From the NCBI RefSeq assembly GCF_900102965.1, contig NZ_FNGM01000011.1:47265-111264 (forward strand): a stretch of 64,000 nucleotides of DNA. Reading direction: 5' to 3'. Below are positions 23,337-31,408 of this stretch, one piece after another. The notes under the pieces were generated by a model. That model worked only from the letters and a program-made list of their open reading frames with translations. It searched no databases and was not told the origin of the DNA. This DNA is from Paenibacillus jilunlii (GTDB lineage: Bacteria; Bacillota; Bacilli; Paenibacillales; Paenibacillaceae). Position 1 is the stretch's first letter, and every line of letters starts with the position of its first letter. The position numbers and the translations under genes are program-made.

Positions 23337-25319
23337 TTATTGACTTTTCTTAAGTAGATTCCCATTGCTATCATAATAGTAGCGAACAATAGTAGGATCT
23401 GAATCTCGTACATAGTCCAACCGCCCATTAGCATCATAATGATACTCTTCTGGAGTATAAGATCTTACGGGCAAATACAACTGGGCTTGTGGAATGACCT
23501 CCTTCACTTGAGCCTCACTTGACCAGGACAATTTAAAGGAAGCACCGCCTCCATTTTCAAAATATTCAATGCGTATATCGTAGTTTTGTCCTGCGATCAG
23601 GTTAATAGGGAGACATGTCAATTGACTGGCCTGCGGCACCCATTTATCGATAAGTAATTGGCCGTTTACCCAAAGGCGTACGCCATCGTCTGATTCTGCA
23701 TAGAAAGTGTAGGTTCCGTTGTATTTCGGCCGTACGGTTCCTGTCCACCTGACTGAAAACGTATCTGCTCCTATGGAGGCATCCGGCGAACCTTCACCCC
23801 ATCCAAAATTGATGCTGGCATCCGTGCGTGAGAGTTTAAAGTCTGTTAAACCCGTATTGTCATAGTATTCTCCCTTAAGCCCCACACCTTGAAATCCAAC
23901 AGCTGATGAATACAGCTGGCTTTGAGGCACGAACTCTTTCACTTGAGTGGGGCTTTCCCATAACAGTCCAACTGCTGCACCGCCTAAATTTTCAAAATAT
24001 TCGATTTGGATATCATATTGATTGCCTGCAACTAAGTTAATAGTCTGGCTTTCAAATTGACCAGCTTGGTTCAACCAGCGATTCAAAATAAGCTTCCCGT
24101 CAATCCATACACGTGCTCCGTCATCTGCATTTATATAAAATCTATAGGTTTCGCTATACTTTGGCTTAATCTTTCCCGTCCACCGAATAGAAAAAGTATC
24201 CGGCTCCATAGAACTATCCGGCGAAGCAGTTCCCCAATTAAAATTAACGATAGCGTCTGTTCTTGTCAGTTTTAATCCATTTAGCTCCAGATTGTCGTAA
24301 TACTCCCCTTTAAGACCGGTCCCTTGAACTTCAGCTGGAAGATACAATTGACTTTGGGGCACGATTTGCTTGACCTGACTGGCACTCGACCACTGTAATA
24401 TTGCATTTGCTCCTCCATCATTTTCAAAGTATTCGAGGCGTATATCATAGTTTTGTCCAGCTGTCAGTGTGATTGGCAGACTGGTTAATTCACTGGCCTG
24501 CGGCACCCATTTATCCAAAATCAATCGACCATCGATCCATAGCCTGACACCATCATCTGCAACCACATAAAAGGTATAGGTTTCGCTATATTTAGGTTTA
24601 ATGGTCCCTGTCCATCTTACTGCGAATGTATCTTCTCCTATAGTGGAGTTTGGAGAACCTAAGCCCCAGCTGAAATTAACATTGGCATCCGTGCGTGTTA
24701 ACTTAAGTCCAGTGAGATCCAGATTGTCATAGTACTCTCCCTTTAGACCCATACCAGGAGATTCAGCGGGAGTATACAGCTGGCTTTGAGGCACAACCTG
24801 TTTATTTTGACTGGTACTCGACCATTGTAAAATGGCTGTCGCTCCTCCGTCATTTTCGAAATATTCTATCCGTATATCATGATTTTTCCCACTGGTTAGC
24901 GCAATCGGCAGACTGGTTAATTCACTGGCCTGCGGCACCCATTTATCCAGTATTAATCGGCCATCCACCCAAAGTCTGACACCATCATCTGCAACCAAAT
25001 AAAACGTATAGGTTTCGCTATATTTGGGCTTAATGGTGCCTGTCCACCGAGCAGAGAATGTATCTACTCCAATTGCAGAGTTTGGTGAACCTTCACCCCA
25101 ATTAAAATTGATATTCGCATCCGTTCGTGTTAATTTAAGTCCATTGAGATCCAGATTATCATAGTACTCCCCTTTTAACCCATTGCTCTCCGCTGCTGAA
25201 GCTATCCCTTTATTAGTGCTTAAATAATGTTGATTAAGAAAAATATCCATGAAACTGAAAAGCAGGACAAGCATAATTACTAACCCAGATGTCCGTTTTA
25301 TTAGTTTCAATTTACTCAT
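23337..25319 (-). CDS. Secreted protein: four PA14 domains plus C-terminal YD hairpin
   Basis: 660 residues from the ATG at 25319, which follows GAGGGAG. A longer frame to 25526 has no suitable start context. There is one N-terminal hydrophobic segment (VIMLVLLFSFMDIFL), then four ~150-residue PA14 domains. Each begins GLKGEYYDN and contains RWTGTIKPKYSETYTFY and ADDGVRLWVDGRLILDKW. PA14 domains bind glycans. The last ~45 residues are a YD hairpin (YHYDANGRLDYVRD, YYYDSNGNLLKKSQ). Here the hairpin is C-terminal, the reverse of the neighbouring genes. It is 23 bp from the next gene. Confidence 0.85.
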   Translation of the reverse strand: MSKLKLIKRTSGLVIMLVLLFSFMDIFLNQHYLSTNKGIASAAESNGLKGEYYDNLDLNGLKLTRTDANINFNWGEGSPNSAIGVDTFSARWTGTIKPKYSETYTFYLVADDGVRLWVDGRLILDKWVPQASELTSLPIALTSGKNHDIRIEYFENDGGATAILQWSSTSQNKQVVPQSQLYTPAESPGMGLKGEYYDNLDLTGLKLTRTDANVNFSWGLGSPNSTIGEDTFAVRWTGTIKPKYSETYTFYVVADDGVRLWIDGRLILDKWVPQASELTSLPITLTAGQNYDIRLEYFENDGGANAILQWSSASQVKQIVPQSQLYLPAEVQGTGLKGEYYDNLELNGLKLTRTDAIVNFNWGTASPDSSMEPDTFSIRWTGKIKPKYSETYRFYINADDGARVWIDGKLILNRWLNQAGQFESQTINLVAGNQYDIQIEYFENLGGAAVGLLWESPTQVKEFVPQSQLYSSAVGFQGVGLKGEYYDNTGLTDFKLSRTDASINFGWGEGSPDASIGADTFSVRWTGTVRPKYNGTYTFYAESDDGVRLWVNGQLLIDKWVPQASQLTCLPINLIAGQNYDIRIEYFENGGGASFKLSWSSEAQVKEVIPQAQLYLPVRSYTPEEYHYDANGRLDYVRDSDPTIVRYYYDSNGNLLKKSQ

Positions 25320-25410
25320 TCTCCCTCGTATAAAGCCAACTTGTATTCTCGCATGGAATCTCCTTTGGCACTTGATGATGGCCATTTTAGTACATATTTC
25401 TCCAATTCTA

Positions 25411-26451
25411 TTATTTGACCAGCTTCCAACTTTGCGAGCTTGTTCCGTTGTCAGTGTAAATCTGCAAGCGCGTACCATCCGCAGTGCTTCCTCCGGGTAT
25501 ATCCAGTACTTTGTTACTATTAACATTTATTAAGCTCATTGAGCCATCTGCATTCTCTCTAAAAATCCATTCCTGCGATGTTGTTCCATTATCTGTCCAG
25601 ATTTGAACGGCTGATCCGTTGTCTGTGCCGCCACCTGATACTTCCAGAGCCTTCCCGCTATTCACATTAATCAATTTATACTTATTGCCGCCTTTATCAT
25701 AAACCTGCCATCTTTGAGAAGTCGTCCCGTTATCTGTCCAAATTTGTACCGGTGTTCCATCTGCAGTATTTCCTCCTGTGGCATCCACCGCTTTTCCATT
25801 ACCAGCATTTAATAGCTTATACTCAGCTCCATTTGAAATCGCCTTGACGAGTCTCCACTTCTGAGCGGTTGTGCCATTCCGGGTCCATATCTGCACAGGG
25901 GTTCCATTTGTTGTTGATCCGTTTGTTACATCAAGTACTTTGTTGCTATGTATATTTACAAGCTCATATGTGCCGTCACCCTTATCTACAATGTTCCATG
26001 CCTGAGCTTCTGTGCCGTTATCATTCCATAGATGGATGTTTGTCCCGTCCGTAGTTCCTCCCCCGGCCACATCGAGGGCTTTTCCACTATTTACATTGAT
26101 AAGCTTAATGGAATTATTCAATGTATTACACAGCAACCACCGCTGTGCATCTGTTCCGTTATCTGATTCGATCTGAATTTTTGTGCCATTGGTTGTATTT
26201 CCCGCAAAAACATCCAGAGCCTTGTTGCTGTTCACATTCATTAATTTATATTCTGAAGGCTTGCAGCTTAGATTCTTCTTCCCGATCAGGTTGCCGTTGT
26301 TATCATACTGAAAATTCACATATTTACCTTCAGATATACTCACCAGGCTTAACGCTCCTGTTTTGGTATAGGTGTATTTCATGGCAGCTGCTGTCTGGGA
26401 ATTAACTATGATTAAAATGAGAATAAATAGAAATGATATATACTTTTTCAT
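25411..26451 (-). CDS. Secreted protein: YD hairpin plus ricin-type lectin domains
   Basis: 346 residues from the ATG at 26451 (AGAGG 9 nt upstream). A signal peptide ending TAAA is followed at once by a YD hairpin (YTYTKTGALSLVSI, FQYDNNGNLIGKKN). Two ricin-B-like lectin modules then span about 290 residues as six repeats with the motifs VNSNKALDV, TDNGTTSQ and QxW. Such domains bind sugars. An upstream tandem-box promoter drives this gene and probably the three genes and toxin that follow it. Confidence 0.86.
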   Translation of the reverse strand: MKKYISFLFILILIIVNSQTAAAMKYTYTKTGALSLVSISEGKYVNFQYDNNGNLIGKKNLSCKPSEYKLMNVNSNKALDVFAGNTTNGTKIQIESDNGTDAQRWLLCNTLNNSIKLINVNSGKALDVAGGGTTDGTNIHLWNDNGTEAQAWNIVDKGDGTYELVNIHSNKVLDVTNGSTTNGTPVQIWTRNGTTAQKWRLVKAISNGAEYKLLNAGNGKAVDATGGNTADGTPVQIWTDNGTTSQRWQVYDKGGNKYKLINVNSGKALEVSGGGTDNGSAVQIWTDNGTTSQEWIFRENADGSMSLINVNSNKVLDIPGGSTADGTRLQIYTDNGTSSQSWKLVK

Positions 26452-26573
26452 AAAATGCATCCTCTAATTTTTTTATATTTTCTGCAGCAGAACCTTAGAA
26501 ATTCTAGTTCTTTTCAATTGATATTCACACTCCTAAGCGCACTCTAAAATAAATCTCAAATTCTTCCTCAGTA

Positions 26574-26640
26574 ATCATAAGTCACTCTCCCATCTTTTAA
26601 AATAGCTGTATTTTGTCGAAATAGTATTCATTTTGTCGAA
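26574..26640 (-). promoter_or_regulatory. Promoter with tandem Spo0A-like boxes (copy 1)
   Basis: Two exact copies of TTCGACAAAA (minus strand; plus-strand TTTTGTCGAA at 26611-26620 and 26631-26640) sit 20 bp apart. They match the 0A-box core TGTCGAA. Downstream are TTTAAA (26601-26596), a 16-nt spacer and TATGAT (26579-26574). The predicted start gives a leader of about 115 nt before the ricin-domain gene. An equivalent arrangement lies at 28527-28593. Confidence 0.72.
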
Positions 26641-26717
26641 TTCGTCAATAAGTTAGTCACATCTTAAATAGAACATCAATATTTTGTATTTATGAGTAAA
26701 AAAACTGTTTTTCCGGA

Positions 26718-26747
26718 AACCAAAACCCTTGAGATATCCCAAGGGCT
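26718..26747 (-). terminator. Terminator after the three-repeat YD protein
   Basis: The minus-strand stem CCCTTG (26745-26740) / CAAGGG (26731-26726) is followed by TTTTGGTTT. It separates the gene ending at 26798 from the next promoter. Confidence 0.7.
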
Positions 26748-26797
26748 TGTGATTTTATTTTATAACTGAAAGTAAAAAACATATTTAGTTTTTTAAT

Positions 26798-28408
26798 TTA
26801 GTTGATATAATTGATCGCTGGATTCCATGTCGTACCATCGTACCCATTGTTTCCATTCTGGTTAACAATAAAGTAAAGGGAATCTCCTATCGTTACATTC
26901 ACGTTAACAGTGGGAGTAACTCCAACAGCATCATCTCCACTTATACTCTGCCACCCCGATGCTGGCCAAACTTGCGTGTTATTTTTCATTATTTTTACCC
27001 GGACACCGTCCCCTTGCAGGTTGATAGGATGTTTAGCTACTTTCCCCGTTATCCGTATGGAACCAGTCTGTGGTGCGACCCATTTCAGCGCTGCATCATT
27101 ACCGTCCGGATGCATCCACTCTTTGCTGATGATATCCCAATCCTTCTTCCCTCTCCATCTTGATTCGACAGCATTCCATGTCATATCTTCGTAACGTGTA
27201 CCGTTCCATATTTGATAATACCAATTGTTTCTTCCTTGTTCTGTGCTGAAGGCGGATGAGAATTTTTCGATATAAATTATCGCTGGATTCCATGCTGTAC
27301 CATCGTACCCATTGTTACCGTTTTGGTTAACAATAAAATAAAGGGAATCTCCTATCGTTACGTTCACGTTAATACTGGGAGCGACTCCAACAGAATCATC
27401 GCCATTTATACTCTGCCACCCCGATGCTGGCCAAACTTGCGCGCTGTTTTTCATTATTTTTACCCGAACACCGTCCCCTTGTAGGTTGATAGGATGTTTA
27501 GCTACTTTCCCCGTTATCCGGATGGAACCGGTCTGTGGTGCGACCCATTTCAGCGCTACATCACCGTCCGGATGCATCCACTCTTTGCTAATGATGTTCC
27601 AAGTCTTTCCACCCTGCCATCTCGATTCGGCTGCATCCCAAGCCATGTCTTCGTAACGCATACCGCTCCAAGTTTGATAATACCAATTATTCCTGCCTTG
27701 TTGTGAGCTAAAGGCAGATGAAAATTTTTCGATATAGGTTATTACTGGATTCCATGTCGTAGCATCGTACCCATTGTTACCGTTTTGGTTAACAATAAAG
27801 TAGAGGGTATCTCCTATTGTTACATTCACGTTAACAGTGGGAGTAACTCCAACAGAATCATTGCCACTTATATTCTGCCACCCCGATGCTGGCCAAACTT
27901 GCGTGTTATTTTTCATTATTTTTACCCGGACACCGTCCCCTTGCAGGTTGATAGGATGTTTAGCTACTTTCCCCGTTATCCGTATTGAGCCGGTCTGTGG
28001 TGCGACCCATTTCAGCGCTACATCATTACCGTCCGGATGCATCCACTCTTTGCTGATGATGTCCCAATCCTTCTTCCCTTTCCATCTTGATTCTACAGCA
28101 TCCCATGTCATATCTTCGTAACGTGTACCGTTCCATATTTGGTAATACCAATTGCTTTGCCCCTGTTCTGAGCTGAAGGCTGAAAGATATTGAAAGAAAG
28201 ATTCCCCTGAACTTTTAGATATAAGACTTCCATTCTGATCATATGAATATCTAATTGTTTCACCTGTTAGAGCGCTTTCTTGAACCAACCTTCCATTCGT
28301 ATCGTAAAAATATGACTTCATAGCCAATGCAGAATTTGAGGTAACATCTAAAAACATAAACAATGCAATGCCAAAAATAAAAATACATCGATTAAATGTG
28401 AATTTCAT
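26798..28408 (-). CDS. Secreted protein: YD hairpin plus three ~155-residue beta repeats
   Basis: 536 residues from the ATG at 28408 (GAGGAG 7 nt upstream). The signal peptide ends NSALA and is followed directly by a YD hairpin (SYFYDTNGRLVQES, RYSYDQNGSLISKS). The rest is three near-identical repeats, each starting FSSEQGQSNWYYQIWNG, with KEWMHPDG, KWVAPQTGSIRITGKVAKHP and ending WNPVITYI. The repeat looks like a beta-sandwich module that I recall from secreted carbohydrate-active proteins but cannot name. The repeats are also very similar at DNA level. It has its own tandem-box promoter and terminator. Confidence 0.78.
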   Translation of the reverse strand: MKFTFNRCIFIFGIALFMFLDVTSNSALAMKSYFYDTNGRLVQESALTGETIRYSYDQNGSLISKSSGESFFQYLSAFSSEQGQSNWYYQIWNGTRYEDMTWDAVESRWKGKKDWDIISKEWMHPDGNDVALKWVAPQTGSIRITGKVAKHPINLQGDGVRVKIMKNNTQVWPASGWQNISGNDSVGVTPTVNVNVTIGDTLYFIVNQNGNNGYDATTWNPVITYIEKFSSAFSSQQGRNNWYYQTWSGMRYEDMAWDAAESRWQGGKTWNIISKEWMHPDGDVALKWVAPQTGSIRITGKVAKHPINLQGDGVRVKIMKNSAQVWPASGWQSINGDDSVGVAPSINVNVTIGDSLYFIVNQNGNNGYDGTAWNPAIIYIEKFSSAFSTEQGRNNWYYQIWNGTRYEDMTWNAVESRWRGKKDWDIISKEWMHPDGNDAALKWVAPQTGSIRITGKVAKHPINLQGDGVRVKIMKNNTQVWPASGWQSISGDDAVGVTPTVNVNVTIGDSLYFIVNQNGNNGYDGTTWNPAINYIN

Positions 28409-28526
28409 ATTACAACTCCTCATTATGTCTCAAATAGAAACTCTTTTATAAATCATTCTTACAGCCCTCAATATAATTACATTTACCTTTCGATTTTTCT
28501 GATTTTCTAAGACAATCTTCTTACCA

Positions 28527-28593
28527 ATCATAAGTCACGTTCTATTTTTTTCAAACGGCCGTATTTTGTCGAATCGAAATATGTTTTGTCGAA
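28527..28593 (-). promoter_or_regulatory. Promoter with tandem Spo0A-like boxes (copy 2)
   Basis: TTTTGTCGAA on the plus strand at 28564-28573 and 28584-28593 gives the same 20-bp period as copy 1. Minus-strand TTGAAA (28554-28549), a 16-nt spacer and TATGAT (28532-28527) follow. The block AATCATAAGTCAC is shared with copy 1 at the same 38-bp distance from the first box. The region overlaps the broken 3' end of the kinase pseudogene. Confidence 0.75.
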
Positions 28594-29563
28594 GGCATGG
28601 TGACCTCCTTGTGCAATAAGCGGCAGCTTTACACTAAATACGGTTTTTCCGTTTTCACTCTGCATGTCGATTTGTCCTTCATGCAGTGTAACTATTTCCT
28701 TGGCAATGGCAAGGCCCAGACCTGCACCTCCCGTATTCGTCGAACGGGCATCATTCAAGCGGTAGAACTTATCAAATATTTGATTGTGCTTATCCAGCGG
28801 TATCGTTGTTCCGGTATTCGTACAGGTAACGGTTGCCATATCCTTCTGAACTTTTACCGACACCTCAATGGTGCTGTTATCATCACTGTAGGCAATTGCA
28901 TTTTTGAGAATATTGTTAAAGACCCGCGCCAGCTTCTCGGAATCACCATACACAGTTATAGTATCTTCCACGTTAACAATCATCCTTTTTCCGGCAGGCG
29001 TGAGAGAGGGATAAAATTCATCCGGCATTTGGATCAGCATATAGGAGAGATCAACGTTCTGTTTCTTAAGCTGGATCGTTTGCTGGTTATATCTTTCGAC
29101 TTCAAAAAAATCATTGATCAGACGCTCCAGATGATACGCCTTTTCTAAGGGTTATTTTCGTATAATTCTCTTTTTGCTCTTTAGGCATATCAGGGGCTTC
29201 GTGAAGTAAACTCAAATAGCCAATGACGGAGGTAAGCGGCGTTTTTATATCATGAGCCAGATACATCACCAAATCTCTTTTATTTTGCTCCGACAGTTGT
29301 ACCTCCAGCTCACGTTTTTGGAGGGTTTGCTTAACGAATACCAGCTTCTGCTCCATCGAGGACATCTCCGGCGACAGCTTAATGTCTGCTTCATCCTTAA
29401 TTAAGGCATCAATTCCTGCATTGACTTCATTAAAATATTTGGTGAACCACGATAACGAAAAGTAGAAGAAAATAAGAAAAAAAGCCGATATGGCTATCAG
29501 CATGATGATCACTTCCATTCTAAGTTTTGCATAATTCATGTTGATCTGTTTATTACTTTTCAA
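28528..29563 (-). pseudogene. VanS-like sensor histidine kinase, frameshifted and 3'-altered
   Basis: The N-terminal part (from TTG 29563 or ATG 29539) has one membrane segment (IIMLIAISAFFLIFFYF) and the H-box YLAHDIKTPLTSVIGYL. Near 29149 an extra base shifts the frame. Downstream, another frame resumes with the N-box NILKNAIAYSDDN and G-boxes GGAGLGLAIAKEIV. After KLPLIAQGG the frame runs into the promoter of the next gene, so the original 3' end is missing. The layout resembles VanS-family kinases. It is non-functional as written. Confidence 0.85.
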
Positions 29564-29882
29564 TTTTGTACCCCACCCGCCATATCGTCCGGATCCATTT
29601 CGGCTGATCTACCGAGTCATTCATTTTTTCCCGTAGATGCCTGATATGCACAGTGATGGTATTGTTATTTTTATTGTAATATTCGTTGCCCCAGTGCAAA
29701 ACCGTTCATATCGGGAGCATAATATCCAGAATGGCTAAGTCCACCTTTTCGCTTTCAATATACTTCAGAGCATCCTGCGCGTTATAAAACTTCGTAACCT
29801 TATAATTTTCATTTTTTAAGTAGATTTCGATTAGATCGGCGATGGCCTGCTCGTCATCCACCACCAGGATATTTTCAATCAT
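29553..29882 (-). pseudogene. VanR-like response regulator with internal deletion
   Basis: It starts MIENILVVDDEQAIADLIE (ATG 29882) and keeps the receiver up to the phospho-acceptor region DLAILDIMLP. It then hits a stop at a deletion junction near 29710. Downstream the DNA-binding wing reappears (YYNKNNNTITVHIRHLREKM, IWRVGYKIEK) and ends at 29553, overlapping the kinase start as usual for these pairs. Roughly 350 bp of the receiver end, linker and early DNA-binding domain are missing. Confidence 0.85.
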
Positions 29883-30540
29883 GTGGTATCACCTTCCTTT
29901 ATTGCATGAAATATAGCCATTGTATCAGAAAACCCCAGGTATATATGTAGTATTTTTCTTGTTAAATTCTTAAGATTATCCTAAAATATCCTGAACTCCC
30001 CTTACGCAGTACCCCATAAGTAGAAACGGCTGGGCCGTCCCTCACCGGACAACGTAGCTGTTGTGAATTTCAGTTTCGACGTTGCCTAGAGAACTCCTTA
30101 CTACGAATCCTTCGGTCCTTCGGCCATACCAAGTGAAAAAAGGATAACTGATTTGCTCGTACACCCTATTCGCCGCAAGCTAAGTGGAAAAAGGGTAACT
30201 AATTCAGCTCATTTCGCTCCTGACGAGGGAATATGACCCTATTAAGTTTCCTTTTTCCACTTAAACCTCATAAATGCTGTTTTTCGGAAGAAATAAGCTC
30301 CCTTTTTCCAACTAACACTGCTTACCTGCTTATTCCCAAGTGCTACTTGGAAAAAGGTTGGTGCTCATCTTATTCATAAGAAAGGGAAATCATAGTATCC
30401 TAAATAATAGAAATGAGGGTTATCCCTGCAGCCATGAGCTGGCTCGGGACAACCCTCGTTGGATTGAGTAGGATAGACTTCGGAACTTATGTGGTTGTCC
30501 GCAAACAGACCGTTGTTCCACTCGCTGCCAGGGTCGGACT
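29883..30540. other. Non-coding region with dispersed GGAAAAAG elements
   Basis: No supported gene was found. At 30130-30157 and 30182-30210 there are two direct copies of aagtg(g)aaaaagg..aact.attt..gctc. Inverted forms (cctttttccactt, cctttttccaact) lie near 30250-30330, with another direct form (cttggaaaaaggttgg) near 30347. They belong to the same family as the 1592-1862 array. A short frame at 30374-30568 overlaps the CueP gene and is not credible. Confidence 0.6.
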
Positions 30541-31125
30541 TCACCCCAACTGCATAGTAGTCACACAAGTATCATCCTGCTCAAACGTGGAAATCTCGGA
30601 CTCTGCTTGTTTGCCGTCATGTTCAATGGTAACTTGATAGGTCTGGTCCCGCGGCAGCCAGAGATCAATGAAGCCGTTAGGTTGGGATTTCACCGTTTCG
30701 TTGTCCATAATTACCTTACCATCCGCGTCTGTAACTGAGACGTTGAACGCTTCCTCCACCATCTCCCCTTGGCAGCCGGTCAGACTATGTGTGGCGCACG
30801 GATGAGTCTGGTCCACATAAGGCGCGATAGAGACAAAAAATTCATCGGCCGGCAATGCGTAGGCTGCCGACTTGCCGTCGCTCTCCTTCACAATCAGTTG
30901 TGTGGATGAAATGGACGCAGACTCCGCTTTTGCAGTACGCATACTGTAACTCTGCACCATCTGTTTTAGGCCTTGCGTGTCCATTTTAATGCTTTGTGCA
31001 TCCGTTTCAACACTTGCCGTATCTGATTTCCCAGTCTCTTTTGAGTCATTGGTTCCTGCTAACATGTATGTTCCCATGGCAATCACAACCACTATTCCGG
31101 CAGCTGCAAGTACTTTATTTCTCAT
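30541..31125 (-). CDS. cueP: CueP-like copper-binding protein
   Basis: 194 residues from the ATG at 31125, which follows AGGAGG. A longer frame to 31248 lacks a site and has no signal peptide at its own N-terminus. An N-terminal hydrophobic segment (AAGIVVVIAMGTYMLAG) acts as anchor or signal. The conserved domain carries FFVSIAPYVDQTHPC, HSLTGCQGEMVEEAF, IDLWLPRDQTYQVTIEHDG and a C-terminal DDTCVTTMQL. The Cys and His residues match the CueP family, which holds copper outside the cytoplasmic membrane and was described in Salmonella. It is a monocistronic gene. Confidence 0.9.
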   Translation of the reverse strand: MRNKVLAAAGIVVVIAMGTYMLAGTNDSKETGKSDTASVETDAQSIKMDTQGLKQMVQSYSMRTAKAESASISSTQLIVKESDGKSAAYALPADEFFVSIAPYVDQTHPCATHSLTGCQGEMVEEAFNVSVTDADGKVIMDNETVKSQPNGFIDLWLPRDQTYQVTIEHDGKQAESEISTFEQDDTCVTTMQLG

Positions 31126-31155
31126 CCGGGCAATCCTCCTCCTGTTTCTTTCCCT

Positions 31156-31186
31156 ATTATAATCTAGCCCATACAATGGTAGACAA
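31156..31186 (-). promoter_or_regulatory. cueP promoter with 19-bp spacer
   Basis: The minus strand has TTGTCT (31186-31181), a 19-nt spacer containing the dyad CCAT-TGT-ATGG, and TATAAT (31161-31156). A long spacer with a dyad is the layout used by MerR-family metal regulators such as CueR. The dyad is short, so this is suggestive only. Confidence 0.45.
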
Positions 31187-31348
31187 GACGAAAACGTGAC
31201 AAATGTGCCAAGCAGGCAACGGCCGGCCAAAGAGTACGCCATACGCAAAAAAAGCGAACCCCTTGTATGACCGGGAAATCTGCCTTAGTTGCTGCTGTAT
31301 GTTCTATCTAAGCTATATCATATGTTCTCGGGAAAATTTCCTTAATCA

Positions 31349-31389
31349 TAAAGAAAGGACAAGCCCCCGCCATTCAGAGACTTGCCCTT
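31349..31389 (-). terminator. Terminator after the BNR-repeat gene
   Basis: The minus-strand stem AAGGGCAAG (31389-31381) / CTTGTCCTT (31363-31355), with one wobble pair, is followed by TTCTTT. Confidence 0.6.
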
Positions 31390-31408
31390 GTCTTCTTCAA
31401 CCTGCACC

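Noticed and set aside
28528..29040. Independent gene encoding only an ATPase domain
   Set aside because: It is the second half of the frameshifted kinase. The intervening sequence continues the kinase in the alternate frame.
30374..30568. 64-residue minus-strand frame after cueP
   Set aside because: It starts inside cueP in another frame and has no binding site.
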